Below are positions 35,865 to 45,632 of a stretch of 64,000 nucleotides of DNA, piece after piece. The notes beneath the pieces are model-generated. The model saw nothing but the letters and a program-made list of their open reading frames with translations, had not been told where the DNA came from and did not search any database. Both the position numbers and the translations under genes were made by a program. The stretch's first letter is position 1. Each line of letters begins with the position of its first letter. Location of the stretch: assembly GCA_947627665.1 (NCBI GenBank), contig CANQWX010000002.1, positions 60,453 to 124,452 of the forward strand. The letters run 5' to 3'. The DNA comes from an uncultured Clostridia bacterium. Lineage in GTDB: Bacteria; Bacillota; Clostridia; Christensenellales; Borkfalkiaceae.

Positions 35865-36398
35865 ATGCGTATCATAGCAGGCAAATACCGCGGGCGGACG
35901 CTCGCCGCATTCCAAGGGGAGGCGATCCGTCCCACTCCGGACAGGGTCAAAGAATCCCTCTTCCAGATCCTCGCTCCCCGTATCCGCGGGGCGCGCGTGC
36001 TCGATCTCTTCTGCGGCAGCGGCGCGCTCGGCGCCGAATGTCTTTCCCGCGGCGCCGCCGAGGTCTGCTTCAACGACGTTTCCAAAGAGAGCCTCTCCGT
36101 CCTCGGAAAAAATCTCAAAGCGCTCGGAGAAACTTGCAAGGTGACCTGCCGCGACTTCCGCGCCTGCCTTCTTTCGGCGGAGGGGAAGTTCGATCTCGTC
36201 TTTTCCGATCCGCCCTACCGCGAGGACTATCTCGGGGAGATCTGCTCCCTTTTGGCGTCGCGCGGCCTCATGGCAGAGGGGGGCTTGCTCCTGCACGAGA
36301 GCGAGCGGGAGGAAACCGTCCCCGCGGGCTGGACCTTTTATGACGTCCGCCGCTACGGCAGGACGAAAATCTATTTCTTGCAGAGGTGCGAGGCATGA
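35865..36398 (+). CDS. rsmD: 16S rRNA (guanine(966)-N2)-methyltransferase RsmD
   Basis: 177 residues from the ATG at 35865. MRIIAGKYRGR at the N-terminus, SAM motif VLDLFCGSGALGAE and catalytic SDPPY. Modifies G966 of 16S rRNA. The only candidate ribosome site (GAGGGG, about 12 nt upstream) belongs to the repeat copy that abuts the gene. Its stop overlaps coaD (ATGA), the usual rsmD-coaD pairing. Confidence 0.94.
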   Translation: MRIIAGKYRGRTLAAFQGEAIRPTPDRVKESLFQILAPRIRGARVLDLFCGSGALGAECLSRGAAEVCFNDVSKESLSVLGKNLKALGETCKVTCRDFRACLLSAEGKFDLVFSDPPYREDYLGEICSLLASRGLMAEGGLLLHESEREETVPAGWTFYDVRRYGRTKIYFLQRCEA

Positions 36399-36874
36399 AA
36401 AAATGCGTATTTGCGGGCACGTTCGACCCCTTCACCGTGGGACACGAGGACACGGTCAAAAAGTGTCTTGCGATCTTTGACGAAGTGACGGTCGCTGTGG
36501 CGACCAACAAGCGCAAACAATGTATGTTCTCTCCCGAAGAGCGGCTGGCGTTCGTTTCCGCCGTCTACGAGGGGGAGCCGCGGGTGCGCGTCCTGCTCTG
36601 GGACGGCGCCATGGCGGAGCTGCTCAAAAAGGAGAACACCCCCTTCTATGCGCGGGGGCTGCGCAACATGATCGACTTTGACTACGAAACGGCGGACTTC
36701 TACGCGAGCCGCGACATCAGCCCCGAAATGATCACGCTCTATATCCCCGCCGAACAGAGGAACATGCACGTCAGCTCCACGCTCGTGCGCAACTGCATCC
36801 TGTTCGGCACTCCCTGCGAAAACTACGTTCCGGAGGCGGTCTACCGCCTTCTTCAGCGAGGCAAATATGTTTGA
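36395..36874 (+). CDS. coaD: Phosphopantetheine adenylyltransferase
   Basis: 159 residues from the ATG at 36395. Nucleotidyltransferase motif GTFDPFTVGHEDTV, later YARGLRNMIDFDYE and VSSTLVR. Makes dephospho-CoA. Normal family length. Coupled to rsmD before it and overlapping the DAHP synthase gene by 8 nt after it. Confidence 0.95.
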   Translation: MKKCVFAGTFDPFTVGHEDTVKKCLAIFDEVTVAVATNKRKQCMFSPEERLAFVSAVYEGEPRVRVLLWDGAMAELLKKENTPFYARGLRNMIDFDYETADFYASRDISPEMITLYIPAEQRNMHVSSTLVRNCILFGTPCENYVPEAVYRLLQRGKYV

Positions 36875-37895
36875 GAAACAGATCTGTATCCCCTCCGCGG
36901 AGGAGATCATCGCCGAACGCCCCGTCCCCGCGGCCCTGCAAACGGTCAAGCGGGAGCGGGACAAACTTGCGACGGACGTCATCACGGGCCGTTCGGACAA
37001 GCTGCTCGTGATCGTCGGCCCCTGCTCGGCGCACGAGCCGAAGCCCGTGCTCGAATACGTCTCCCGCTTGGGCAAGGTCAACGAGCGCGTCAAGGACAAG
37101 CTCGTGCTCGTCCCGCGCATCTACACCGCCAAGCCCCGCACCCGCGGCGTGGGGTACAAGGGCATGTTCTCCCAGCCCGATCCCGAGCATGAGGAGAACA
37201 CCCTCCGCGGCATCCGCACCATCCGCGCGCTGCTGCTCTCCGCCATCGAAGAGTCGGGGCTGTCCGCCGCCGACGAGATGCTCTATCCCGAGAACTACGC
37301 CTATGTCGAGGACCTTCTCACCTATGTCGCGGTGGGGGCGCGCTCGAGCGAGAACCAGATGCACCGTCTGGTGGCGAGCGGAGTGGAACTGCCCGTGGGG
37401 ATCAAAAACCCCATGAGCGGCAGCATTCCCGTGCTCATGAATTCCATCTTCGCGGTGCAGAGCAGGCAGGTGTTCAAGTACCACGAGTGGCAGGTAAAGA
37501 CGGGCGGCAACCCTTACGCCCACGCCGTGCTGCGCGGCAGAGTGGATAACTACGGCAACGACATCCCCAACTACCACTACGAAACGGTGATGCAGGTGCT
37601 CGAGAGCTACCGCGCCGCCGAGGGCGGGCTGAGCAACCCCGCCGTCATCATCGATTGCAACCATTCCAATTCGGGCAAGCAGTTCAAGCAGCAGATCCGC
37701 ATCGTGCGGGAAGTGATGCAGAACCGCGCCTATGACGGCGATTTCAGAAAGATCGTCAAGGGCTTCATGATCGAAAGTTTCCTCGTGGAGGGCTGCCAGC
37801 AGCACGACGTCGTGTACGGGCAGTCCATCACCGACCCCTGCCTCGGCTGGGAGGACACGGAGCGGCTCATTTACGACATTGCGGAGATGGTATGA
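36867..37895 (+). CDS. aroF: 3-deoxy-7-phosphoheptulonate synthase (type I alpha)
   Basis: 342 residues, the E. coli AroF/G/H type. Motifs GPCSAHEP, PRIYTAKPRTRGVGYKG, GARSSENQMHR, GIKNPMSG, IDCNHSNSGKQ and SFLVEGCQ carry the PEP, erythrose-4-phosphate and metal ligands. Commits carbon to aromatic amino acids. It sits directly before the prephenate dehydratase gene, away from the shikimate operon at 22.8 kb. The N-terminal extension that mediates feedback control in E. coli is present but short. Confidence 0.94.
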   Translation: MFEKQICIPSAEEIIAERPVPAALQTVKRERDKLATDVITGRSDKLLVIVGPCSAHEPKPVLEYVSRLGKVNERVKDKLVLVPRIYTAKPRTRGVGYKGMFSQPDPEHEENTLRGIRTIRALLLSAIEESGLSAADEMLYPENYAYVEDLLTYVAVGARSSENQMHRLVASGVELPVGIKNPMSGSIPVLMNSIFAVQSRQVFKYHEWQVKTGGNPYAHAVLRGRVDNYGNDIPNYHYETVMQVLESYRAAEGGLSNPAVIIDCNHSNSGKQFKQQIRIVREVMQNRAYDGDFRKIVKGFMIESFLVEGCQQHDVVYGQSITDPCLGWEDTERLIYDIAEMV

Positions 37896-38698
37896 TGGAA
37901 GAAAGACAGAAAGTGAGCTGCTTAGGCCCCGTCGGGAGCTATTCGGAGTATGCGGCGCTGACCATGTGCGAGGGCTACGACGTGGTGCTCTGCCACAATT
38001 TTCCCGAAACGGTGCGGAAACTCACGGCGGGGGAGACCGATTGCTGCGTCCTGCCCGTGGAAAACAGCCTCAACGGCGGCGTGTCGGAGTGCCTCGACCT
38101 GCTCGAAGCGGAGCCTGTGTTCGGCGTGCGGGAGGACCTGCTCCTCGTCGATCACCGCCTCGCCCTGCTCGACGGGGTGGACCCGAAGGACATCGATACG
38201 ATCTGTTCGCACGAACAGGCGCTGGGGCAGTGCACGGAGTATCTGCAACGCTGCTTTCCCGAGGCGCAGCTCGTGGAAACTTCGTCCACGGCGGAGAGCC
38301 TCAAATTGCTCAACGGGCACACGGCGGGCATCGTCGGCGCGCATGTAAAGCGGGAGGGGGTGGTGCTCTCGGGGGAGAACATCGCCGACCAAAAGGGGAA
38401 CTACACCCGGTTCTTGCGCGTGGAGCGGCGGGGCGACCTGCCCGAGCACAGCGTCATGGTATTCTTTTCGGCGGTGTGCGCCCACAAGCCGGGCGCGCTC
38501 GTCAACCTGTTGAAGATCTTCCAGCGGTACAGTTTGAACCTGACGCGGATCCAGTCCCGTCCTGTCAAGGACCAGTTCGGGCAATACCGTTTTTTCATCG
38601 AGATCGCGGGCGACATCGGCGGCGCGCGGGTACAGGCGGCGCTCTCCGAGGCGAAAAAAGTCTGCGTTTCCTTCAAACTCTTAGGGGCATACAGCTGA
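37892..38698 (+). CDS. pheA: Prephenate dehydratase
   Basis: 268 residues. Catalytic domain with GPVGSYSEYAA, ENSLNGGV and the NYTRF signature, then a C-terminal ACT domain (KPGALVNLLKIFQRYSLNL) that in the family binds phenylalanine for feedback inhibition. Produces phenylpyruvate. No fused chorismate mutase. ATGA-type overlap with the DAHP synthase gene. Its stop codon lies within the first bases of a dispersed repeat. Confidence 0.94.
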   Translation: MMEERQKVSCLGPVGSYSEYAALTMCEGYDVVLCHNFPETVRKLTAGETDCCVLPVENSLNGGVSECLDLLEAEPVFGVREDLLLVDHRLALLDGVDPKDIDTICSHEQALGQCTEYLQRCFPEAQLVETSSTAESLKLLNGHTAGIVGAHVKREGVVLSGENIADQKGNYTRFLRVERRGDLPEHSVMVFFSAVCAHKPGALVNLLKIFQRYSLNLTRIQSRPVKDQFGQYRFFIEIAGDIGGARVQAALSEAKKVCVSFKLLGAYS

Positions 38699-38872
38699 GG
38701 GCTTGGCGCCCCTCGCAGGGGAGCTGTCACGAACGTAGTGAGTGACTGAGGGCTTGGCGCCCCTTGCAGGGGAGCTGGCGAGGCGTTAGCCGAGCCTGAG
38801 GGGTTTTCGAGAACCCTTTCGGCATTCGCTCCGCTCATGCCACTCCTAAAAGGGACAGCAAGCGCTCTCCCC
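38699..38872. repeat. Dispersed intergenic repeat block
   Basis: Two tandem copies of the CTTGGCGCCCC...GGGGAGCT module (38703 and 38754), one with GTCACGAACGTAGTGAGTG and one with GGCGAGGCGTTAGCCGAGCC, then a CCCTTTCGGCATTCGCTCCG unit ending in GGGACAGC. It separates convergent pheA and ylbJ. Confidence 0.85.
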
Positions 38873-39826
38873 TCACAGGCAGGGGAACGCGGTGCAAAGC
38901 CCCCAGCAGAGCAAAAACGCCAGCGCCGCCTGCAACAGTTTCACGCAGCAGAAGAGGGGCATCTTCACGCCCGCGCGGGACAAGAACCCTGCCTGCTGGC
39001 ATAAGACGCACGCGCCGCCGAAGGTGACGGCCGCGCAGGACAGGGCGCAGGAGAGGGGGGTGCGGACGGCGGAGAGCGCGCGGCAGCCCGCCGTCATCTC
39101 GAGCAGCCCGCAGAGCGCACCCTCGGTGTATTCTCCCAAAAAGGAGAAGGAAAAGAGTCCCAGATCGGCAAGCATACGCCTCAGGCAGGAAAATAGGGCG
39201 ATATATCCGCCCACGCAGAGCACGGAGAGCACGGCGCCCGACAGGCTGTCCTGCAAGAGGGGGCGCCGCGGCGGCGAAAGGGGAGCCGACGCGCTTTTTT
39301 TGCCGAAAAACCGCATGCAAAGACAGACCGTCCACACGGCGGCAAGGTGGGAGAGGAGCATCGCCCAGCCTGCCGCCGCGCTTTCATACATCATGCCGCC
39401 CACCGTCCCCACGAGGAACACAGGCCCCGAGGTGGAACAGAGGCAGGCAAGACGGAAGCGCTCTTCCTTGGCGATCTTGCCCGCGGCGGAGAGGTCGTAC
39501 ACCGTCCTCGCGCCCACGGGATAGCCTGAAAGCGCCGCAAGGATCGCCGCGCCCCCGCCCGCGCCCGACACGCGGAAGAGCTTCCCCATCGGGGCGGAAA
39601 GTTTGGCGGAGAGGACGGCAAAGGGGGGCAGCCCCGTGAAGAGGGCGGTGAAGAAGAGAAAGGGGAACACGGCGGGCAGCACGCAGACCGCCCAGAGGGA
39701 CACGCCCTCCGATACGCTCCCCGCATACCGCGCGGGGTCGGTGAGAAAGAGCGCCGCCGCAAAGAGCAGAAAGGCGGCGAGCAGCCAATCCCAAGCCCCC
39801 GCCGCAAACCGTTTGATGCCGTACAT
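38873..39826 (-). CDS. ylbJ: Sporulation integral membrane protein YlbJ-like
   Basis: 317 residues with about eight membrane segments and the nucleoside-recognition/Gate features: VLPAVFPFLFFTALF, LSGYPVGARTVYDL, and CSTSGPVFLVGTVG. YlbJ is needed for heat-resistant spores in B. subtilis; the transported substrate is not known. This fits with sigK nearby. The only core gene on the minus strand between 6 and 51 kb. The start at 39826 lacks a clear Shine-Dalgarno. Confidence 0.85.
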   Translation of the reverse strand: MYGIKRFAAGAWDWLLAAFLLFAAALFLTDPARYAGSVSEGVSLWAVCVLPAVFPFLFFTALFTGLPPFAVLSAKLSAPMGKLFRVSGAGGGAAILAALSGYPVGARTVYDLSAAGKIAKEERFRLACLCSTSGPVFLVGTVGGMMYESAAAGWAMLLSHLAAVWTVCLCMRFFGKKSASAPLSPPRRPLLQDSLSGAVLSVLCVGGYIALFSCLRRMLADLGLFSFSFLGEYTEGALCGLLEMTAGCRALSAVRTPLSCALSCAAVTFGGACVLCQQAGFLSRAGVKMPLFCCVKLLQAALAFLLCWGLCTAFPCL

Positions 39827-39875
39827 ATTCTAACATCTATTCCGCCCGTCCGCAAAATATGCCCGTGCGAAACAA

Positions 39876-39904
39876 TAGACATTTCTGCCGCGTTATGGTA
39901 TAAT
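39876..39904 (+). promoter_or_regulatory. Promoter of the ABC-F gene
   Basis: TAGACA at 39876-39881, 17-bp spacer, TATAAT at 39899-39904. Confidence 0.75.
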
Positions 39905-39933
39905 CGGTGGGAAAACCCACAAGGAGCGCAGCC

Positions 39934-41511
<1,578 letters not shown>

Positions 41512-42200
41512 GTGAAATCTCAACCTCTTGCTGTCCCTCTTGCTGTCCCTTTTAGGGAAAGTGGCATGAGCGGAGCGGGGGAAAGGGTTTTACGAGAACC
41601 CCTCAGTCACTCACTGCGTTCGTGCCAGCTTTCTCACACGGGTAGAACCCAGTGTTCGGTCACCGTTCGCGCGGCAAATGCGCTCACTCATGTCGCATTG
41701 TGCCAACGATTATCAATCGTTGGCAGAAGGCAATGCTCCACCTACAGGGGCGCCAAGTATTATACCGTCATTTCGACCGAAGCCGAAGGCGGAGTGGAGA
41801 AATCTCAACCTCTTGCTGCCCCCCTTGCTGTCCCTTTTAGGGAAAGTGGCGCGAAGCGCCGAAAGGGTTTCTGAGAACCCCTCAGGCTCGGCTAACGCCT
41901 CGCCAGCTCCCCTGCGAGGGGCGCCAAGTATTATACCGTCATTTCGAGCGGAACGAAGTGAAGTCGAGAAATCTCAACCCCTTGCTGTCCCTCTTCATCG
42001 TCATTTCGACCGAAGCCGAAGGCGGAGTGGAGAAATCTCGACCTTATTAAAATGCGGTAGAGATGTTTACTTCGTCGCTACGCTCCTCGTGCCGCCCTTA
42101 GAAAAACAGAACGGCGCGCGGGGCGACTTCGGCTAACGCCTCCGCTCAACATGACGTAATTGGGGAATGCTTGCTCCACCTGCGAGGGGCGCCAAGCGTC
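41512..42200. repeat. Large dispersed intergenic repeat block without genes
   Basis: About 690 bp of concatenated modules. Seen here: two copies of GGGACAGC...CCGAAAGGG units (reverse orientation), TCAGTCACTCACTGCGTTCG, one 86-bp unit with an internal hairpin (41657-41742), three copies of CGTCATTTCGA...GAGAAATCTC (41766-41806, 41937-41975, 41999-42039), the GGCTCGGCTAACGCCTCGCC unit and CTCGTGCCGCCCTTAGAAAA. Short open frames here are chance products of the repeats. Confidence 0.85.
41657..41742 (+). repeat. 86-bp hairpin module, copy 1 (intact)
   Basis: Starts CGGTCACCGTTCGCGCGGC and ends GGCAATGCTCCACC. Contains the hairpin CCAACGATT-atc-AATCGTTGG at 41703-41723. Copies 2 and 3 lie at 42631-42769 and 46452-46537. 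Confidence 0.9.
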
Positions 42201-42205
42201 CAAGG

Positions 42206-42232
42206 GGGAAAAAATTCAAAAAATTTTTTCCC
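42206..42232. terminator. Bidirectional terminator-like hairpin before the Met-rich leader
   Basis: GGGAAAAAATT (42206-42216) and AATTTTTTCCC (42222-42232) form an 11-bp stem that insulates the leader promoter from upstream transcription. Confidence 0.55.
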
Positions 42233-42241
42233 GAAAATCGC

Positions 42242-42271
42242 TTGACAAACCCTTTCGGGGTATGATACAGT
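42242..42271 (+). promoter_or_regulatory. Promoter of the Met-rich leader/metNIQ
   Basis: TTGACA at 42242-42247; the -10 is less clear, either TACAGT (42266-42271, 18-bp spacer) or the closer TATGAT (42261-42266). With TACAGT, transcription would begin at the leader-peptide ATG. Confidence 0.55.
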
Positions 42272-42277
42272 AGACCC

Positions 42278-42355
42278 ATGAAACAGCAGAACTACCGCAA
42301 TTCCATGTACATGCCGATGTCCCGAGCAGAGATGCGCGGGCTTTTGGCGTTGTAA
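42278..42355 (+). CDS. Methionine-rich 25-residue leader peptide
   Basis: A short frame beginning MKQQNYRN and ending RGLLAL. Five of 25 residues are Met (1, 10, 12, 14, 19), including Met-Tyr-Met-Pro-Met. It lies directly after a promoter and before a hairpin (GAGATG paired with CATCTC, inner GGCTT/AAGCC) and a strong intrinsic terminator (42375-42408). The next real gene downstream is metN, so it is best read as an attenuator leader peptide sensing Met-tRNA supply. No strong Shine-Dalgarno is visible. No S-box riboswitch was seen. Inference from arrangement; not a recognised family. Confidence 0.5.
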   Translation: MKQQNYRNSMYMPMSRAEMRGLLAL

Positions 42356-42374
42356 ACGCGAAGCCGAAACATCT

Positions 42375-42408
42375 CCGCCCGGGACTTTCCGCCCCGGGCG
42401 GTTTTTTT
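42375..42408 (+). terminator. Strong intrinsic terminator after the Met-rich leader
   Basis: CCGCCCGGG (42375-42383), 9-nt loop, CCCGGGCGG (42393-42401), then seven Ts. Immediately preceded by another hairpin formed within the leader frame, so alternative pairings are possible. Confidence 0.85.
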
Positions 42409-42410
42409 GT

Positions 42411-42790
42411 GCCTTTTGCTTGGTACGACCCCCACCACCCGCTCCTTGCCCACCCCTTGAGGGGTGGGTGGATTGCCGCAACGGCGGCAAGACGGAAGGG
42501 GTGTCGTAAACAAAAGCACCCCCTCAGTCACTCGCAAGCTCGTGACAGCTTTCTCACACGGGTAGAAGCCCGTGTAACTTCGCACTTCGTGCTCGTGCCG
42601 CCCTTAGAAAAACTGAACGTGCGGGCGGGGCGGTCACCGTTCGCGCGGCAAATGCGCTACTTCGCCTAACGGCTCGTGCCGCCTAAGGAATTAGACATTA
42701 GAAAGGCGGGGCACTCATGTCGCATTGCGCCAACGATTATCAATCGTTGGCAGAAGGCAATGCTCCACCCTCAAGGGGCAGCCAAGAGAA
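42411..42790. repeat. Dispersed intergenic repeat block between leader and metN
   Basis: About 380 bp with no gene. Contains CCCCTTGAGGGGTGGG, the GCCGCAACGGCGGCAAGACG unit, TCAGTCACTCGCAAGCTCG, TTTCTCACACGGGTAGAA, CTCGTGCCGCCCTTAGAAAA and a second copy of the 86-bp hairpin module split by a 53-bp insertion. Confidence 0.85.
42631..42769 (+). repeat. 86-bp hairpin module, copy 2, split by a 53-bp insertion
   Basis: Identical to copy 1 through AAATGCGCT (42658), then 53 bp (42659-42711) of another repeat module (CTTCGCCTAACGGCTCGTGCC...), then the rest from CACTCATGTCGCATTG. Hairpin CCAACGATT-atc-AATCGTTGG at 42730-42750. Confidence 0.9.
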
Positions 42791-42826
42791 ATGCAAACAC
42801 CCGACAATCCCTCAAAAGGAGATCGT

Positions 42827-43816
42827 ATGATAGAACTCAAAAACGTGACCAAAATTTATCCCTCCAAGGCGGGAGATACGCTCGCGCTCGAGGATGTCAC
42901 GCTCACCGTCCCCGACGGCAGCGCCTACGGCGTCATCGGGCTTTCGGGCGCGGGCAAGAGCACCTTAGTCCGCTGCATCAATCTGCTCGAAAAGCCCACC
43001 CGCGGGCAGGTGCTCCTCGACGGCGAGGACGTCGGCGCGGCAAAGAAGAAGCGCCTCAGAGAGCTTCGCCGCTCCATCGGCATGATCTTCCAGAGCTTCA
43101 ACCTGCTCGAACAGCGCACGGCGGCGGCGAACGTCCGCTTTCCGCTCGAGCTTGTCAAGACCCCCCGCGAGGAGGCGAAACGGCGGGTGGAAGAGCTGCT
43201 CGCCCTCGTGGGGCTTTCGGAGAAGGCGGACGCCTATCCCTCGCAGCTCTCGGGCGGACAAAAACAGCGGGTGGCCATCGCCCGCGCCCTCGCCACCTCT
43301 CCCAAGTACCTGCTCTGCGACGAGGCGACGAGCGCCCTCGACCCCGCCACGACCGAGAGCATCTTGCAGCTCCTCAAAAGGATCAACCGCGAGCTTGGGG
43401 TCACCCTTGTCGTCATCACCCATGAGATGAAGGTGGTGGAGCGGGTCTGCACCCACGTCGCCGTGCTCGGGCAAAGCCGCGTCGCCGAAGAGGGGAGGGT
43501 GGAGGATGTGTTCTCCTTTCCGCAGTCGGAGATCGCAAAGCGGCTCATTTTGCCCGAGGCGCTGCGTTCGGCGGCGGGTGAGGGAGGACCCAAACTCCGC
43601 CTCGTCTTTCACGGGGAAACGGGGAACGAACCCGTCGTCGCGGGACTTGCCAGAACGTGCGGCGTAGAGGCGAACATCCTCTTTGCCGACACCCGCCTCA
43701 TCGACGGGAAGAGCTTCGGGCAGATGGTCGTGGGGCTGCCATGCGACGAAGCGCAGATCGCCGCTGCCAAGCGCTATCTGACGGCGCACAACGTCGTATT
43801 CAAGGAGGAATTTTAA
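42827..43816 (+). CDS. metN: Methionine import ATP-binding protein MetN
   Basis: 329 residues from the ATG at 42827 (AAAGGAG upstream). Walker A GLSGAGKST (38-46), LSGGQKQRVAIARAL (141-155), Walker B D165/E166, and a C-terminal NIL domain (about 255-329) that in the family binds methionine and trans-inhibits uptake. With metI and metQ it forms a complete methionine ABC importer. No promoter is evident right upstream, so transcription may come from the leader promoter at 42242. Confidence 0.95.
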   Translation: MIELKNVTKIYPSKAGDTLALEDVTLTVPDGSAYGVIGLSGAGKSTLVRCINLLEKPTRGQVLLDGEDVGAAKKKRLRELRRSIGMIFQSFNLLEQRTAAANVRFPLELVKTPREEAKRRVEELLALVGLSEKADAYPSQLSGGQKQRVAIARALATSPKYLLCDEATSALDPATTESILQLLKRINRELGVTLVVITHEMKVVERVCTHVAVLGQSRVAEEGRVEDVFSFPQSEIAKRLILPEALRSAAGEGGPKLRLVFHGETGNEPVVAGLARTCGVEANILFADTRLIDGKSFGQMVVGLPCDEAQIAAAKRYLTAHNVVFKEEF

Positions 43817-43817
43817 G

Positions 43818-44543
43818 ATGGACGCATTGCTTGTTTCCCGCCTGTTCACACAGCTCATCGAAACGAACGCATTCCCGCTCGCGGTGTGGGAAACGATCTA
43901 TCTCACCTTCGCGTCGGCGGCGGTCGCCTATCTCATCGGGCTGCCCCTCGGGGTCGTCCTCGCCGTCACGGGCCGCGGCGGCTTGAAACCCGTCCTCTGG
44001 CTCAACAAGGCGGTGGGGATCGTCGTCAACATCTTCCGCAGCATTCCCTTCATCATTCTCATGGTGGCGCTCATCCCCGTATCCCGCGCCCTGCTCGGCA
44101 CGAGCATCGGCAACGGGGCGATGATCTTCATGCTCGTCGTCGCCGCAGCCCCCTATGTGGCGCGCATGGTGGAATCTTCCCTCAAAGAGGTGGACGCGGG
44201 GGTCGTGGAAGCGGCGCGGTCGATGGGGGCAAGCACGTTGCAGATCGTTTGGAAGGTGTACCTGCCCGAGGCCAAGCCCTCTCTTCTCGTGGGGGCGGTC
44301 ATCTCCACGGTGACGATCCTCGGCTATTCCGCCATGGCGGGGACGATCGCGGCGGGGGGCTTGGGCGCGCTGGCGGTCACACAGGCGCGGCCGTCCAACG
44401 CGCAGGACGTCATCTGGCTGTGCGTGCTGCTCATCGTCGTCATCGTGCAGATCATACAGGAACTCGGCATGTACCTTGCGGCCCGCACCGACAAGCGAGT
44501 CCGCGTCAAGGGCCGTAAAAACAAAGCCAAAGAAACAAAGTAG
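43818..44543 (+). CDS. metI: Methionine ABC transporter permease MetI
   Basis: 241 residues. About five membrane helices and the EAA loop with VEAARSMGASTLQIVWKVYLPEA that contacts MetN. The conserved NIFRSIPFIILM segment is typical of D/L-methionine permeases. Begins 1 nt after the metN stop. The C-terminus is strongly basic (Lys/Arg). Confidence 0.95.
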   Translation: MDALLVSRLFTQLIETNAFPLAVWETIYLTFASAAVAYLIGLPLGVVLAVTGRGGLKPVLWLNKAVGIVVNIFRSIPFIILMVALIPVSRALLGTSIGNGAMIFMLVVAAAPYVARMVESSLKEVDAGVVEAARSMGASTLQIVWKVYLPEAKPSLLVGAVISTVTILGYSAMAGTIAAGGLGALAVTQARPSNAQDVIWLCVLLIVVIVQIIQELGMYLAARTDKRVRVKGRKNKAKETK

Positions 44544-44545
44544 GC

Positions 44546-44745
44546 GTTGGACGAGGGCTTGCCCACCCCCTGAATCCCCCTCCAATGGAGGGGGTACCCT
44601 CTCCGTGGGAGAGGGGTAGGGGTGTGGGGCGTGTTCTCTTCACGTCACCCTGAGCGTAGTCGAATGGGTGACGTCATATTTCGACTACGCTCAATATGAC
44701 GTGGGTGTGGGAATTGCCCACCTCCTCCCCCAAAGGCGCCATATA
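44546..44745. repeat. Repeat block inside the metNIQ operon
   Basis: CCCCCTCCaatGGAGGGGG and CCCTCTCCgtggGAGAGGG hairpins (about 44575-44616), then TGAGCGTAGTCGAA (44651-44664) paired with TTCGACTACGCTCA (44680-44693) enclosing the palindrome TGACGTCA. It separates metI from metQ by 238 bp and may uncouple their expression. Confidence 0.85.
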
Positions 44746-44781
44746 AAACAAAACAATAAAAAATTTTTAAGGAGATATGTT

Positions 44782-45612
44782 ATGAAAAAGTTATTCACCA
44801 CCCTTGCCGCAGTCGCGGCGTCCTGCATCCTCGCCGGCTCCCTCGCGGGCTGCGGAAAGACCGACGTCATCACCGTCGGCGCCAGCCAAACGCCCCACGC
44901 CGAGATCCTCGAGATCGTGAAGGACAACCTCAAAGAACAGGGCTACACCCTCGAGATCAAGGTGTTCGACGACTACATCACGCCCAACACCGCCCTCGAA
45001 GAGGGGAGCCTCGACGCGAACTACTTCCAGCACACGCCCTATCTCAACACCTTCAACGCCGACCACGGCACCCATCTTGCGGCGGTGGAGAAGATCCACT
45101 ACGAGCCGTTCGGCGTGTACGGCAAGAACGTGACGCAAGAGGAGTTCGATACCGTCAAGACGGGCAGAACGATCCTCGTGCCCAACGACGGCAGCAACCT
45201 CACCCGCGCGCTGTTCGTCTTGCAGGACGAGGGCTACATCACGCTGAGAGAGGGGGCCACCGCTTCGGACACCCTCACCGTGCAGGACATCGCGGACAGC
45301 AAGGGCAACACCGTCGAAGACCTCGAGGCGAATACCGTTGCGCTCCAGCTGCAAGAGCAGAAGAACGGGACGATCGCGGTCATCAACGGCAACTACGCGT
45401 TGCAGGCGGGGCTGAACGTAAAGGACGCGCTCGCCGTCGAGAACGCGGAAGGGGACGCGGCGCAGCTGTACGCCAACATCATCGCGGTCAAGGAGGGGAA
45501 CGAGGACCTTCCCAAGATCAAGGCGCTCGTTTCCGCGCTGAAGAGCAAGGAAGTGTACGACTACATCACGGCGCAATACGACGGCGCGGTGCTTCCCGTG
45601 TTCTCCGTCTGA
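44782..45612 (+). CDS. metQ: Methionine-binding lipoprotein MetQ
   Basis: 276 residues. Signal peptide with lipobox LAGC (Cys24), then a NlpA/MetQ solute-binding domain: ITVGASQTPHAEILE, DANYFQHTPYL, VPNDGSNLTRAL and AVINGNYALQAGL. It captures methionine outside the membrane and delivers it to MetIN. Ribosome site AAGGAGAT. A GC-rich terminator follows. Confidence 0.95.
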   Translation: MKKLFTTLAAVAASCILAGSLAGCGKTDVITVGASQTPHAEILEIVKDNLKEQGYTLEIKVFDDYITPNTALEEGSLDANYFQHTPYLNTFNADHGTHLAAVEKIHYEPFGVYGKNVTQEEFDTVKTGRTILVPNDGSNLTRALFVLQDEGYITLREGATASDTLTVQDIADSKGNTVEDLEANTVALQLQEQKNGTIAVINGNYALQAGLNVKDALAVENAEGDAAQLYANIIAVKEGNEDLPKIKALVSALKSKEVYDYITAQYDGAVLPVFSV

Positions 45613-45632
45613 GGGGGGGAGCAGCGCATGCG

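Noticed and set aside
41512..42790. CRISPR-like array in the repeat blocks
   Set aside because: Repeats are of many kinds, irregularly spaced and in both orientations.
41512..42800. Several open frames of 60-150 codons across the repeat blocks
   Set aside because: They run through repeat modules shared with other gaps, without ribosome sites; they are by-products of repeats.
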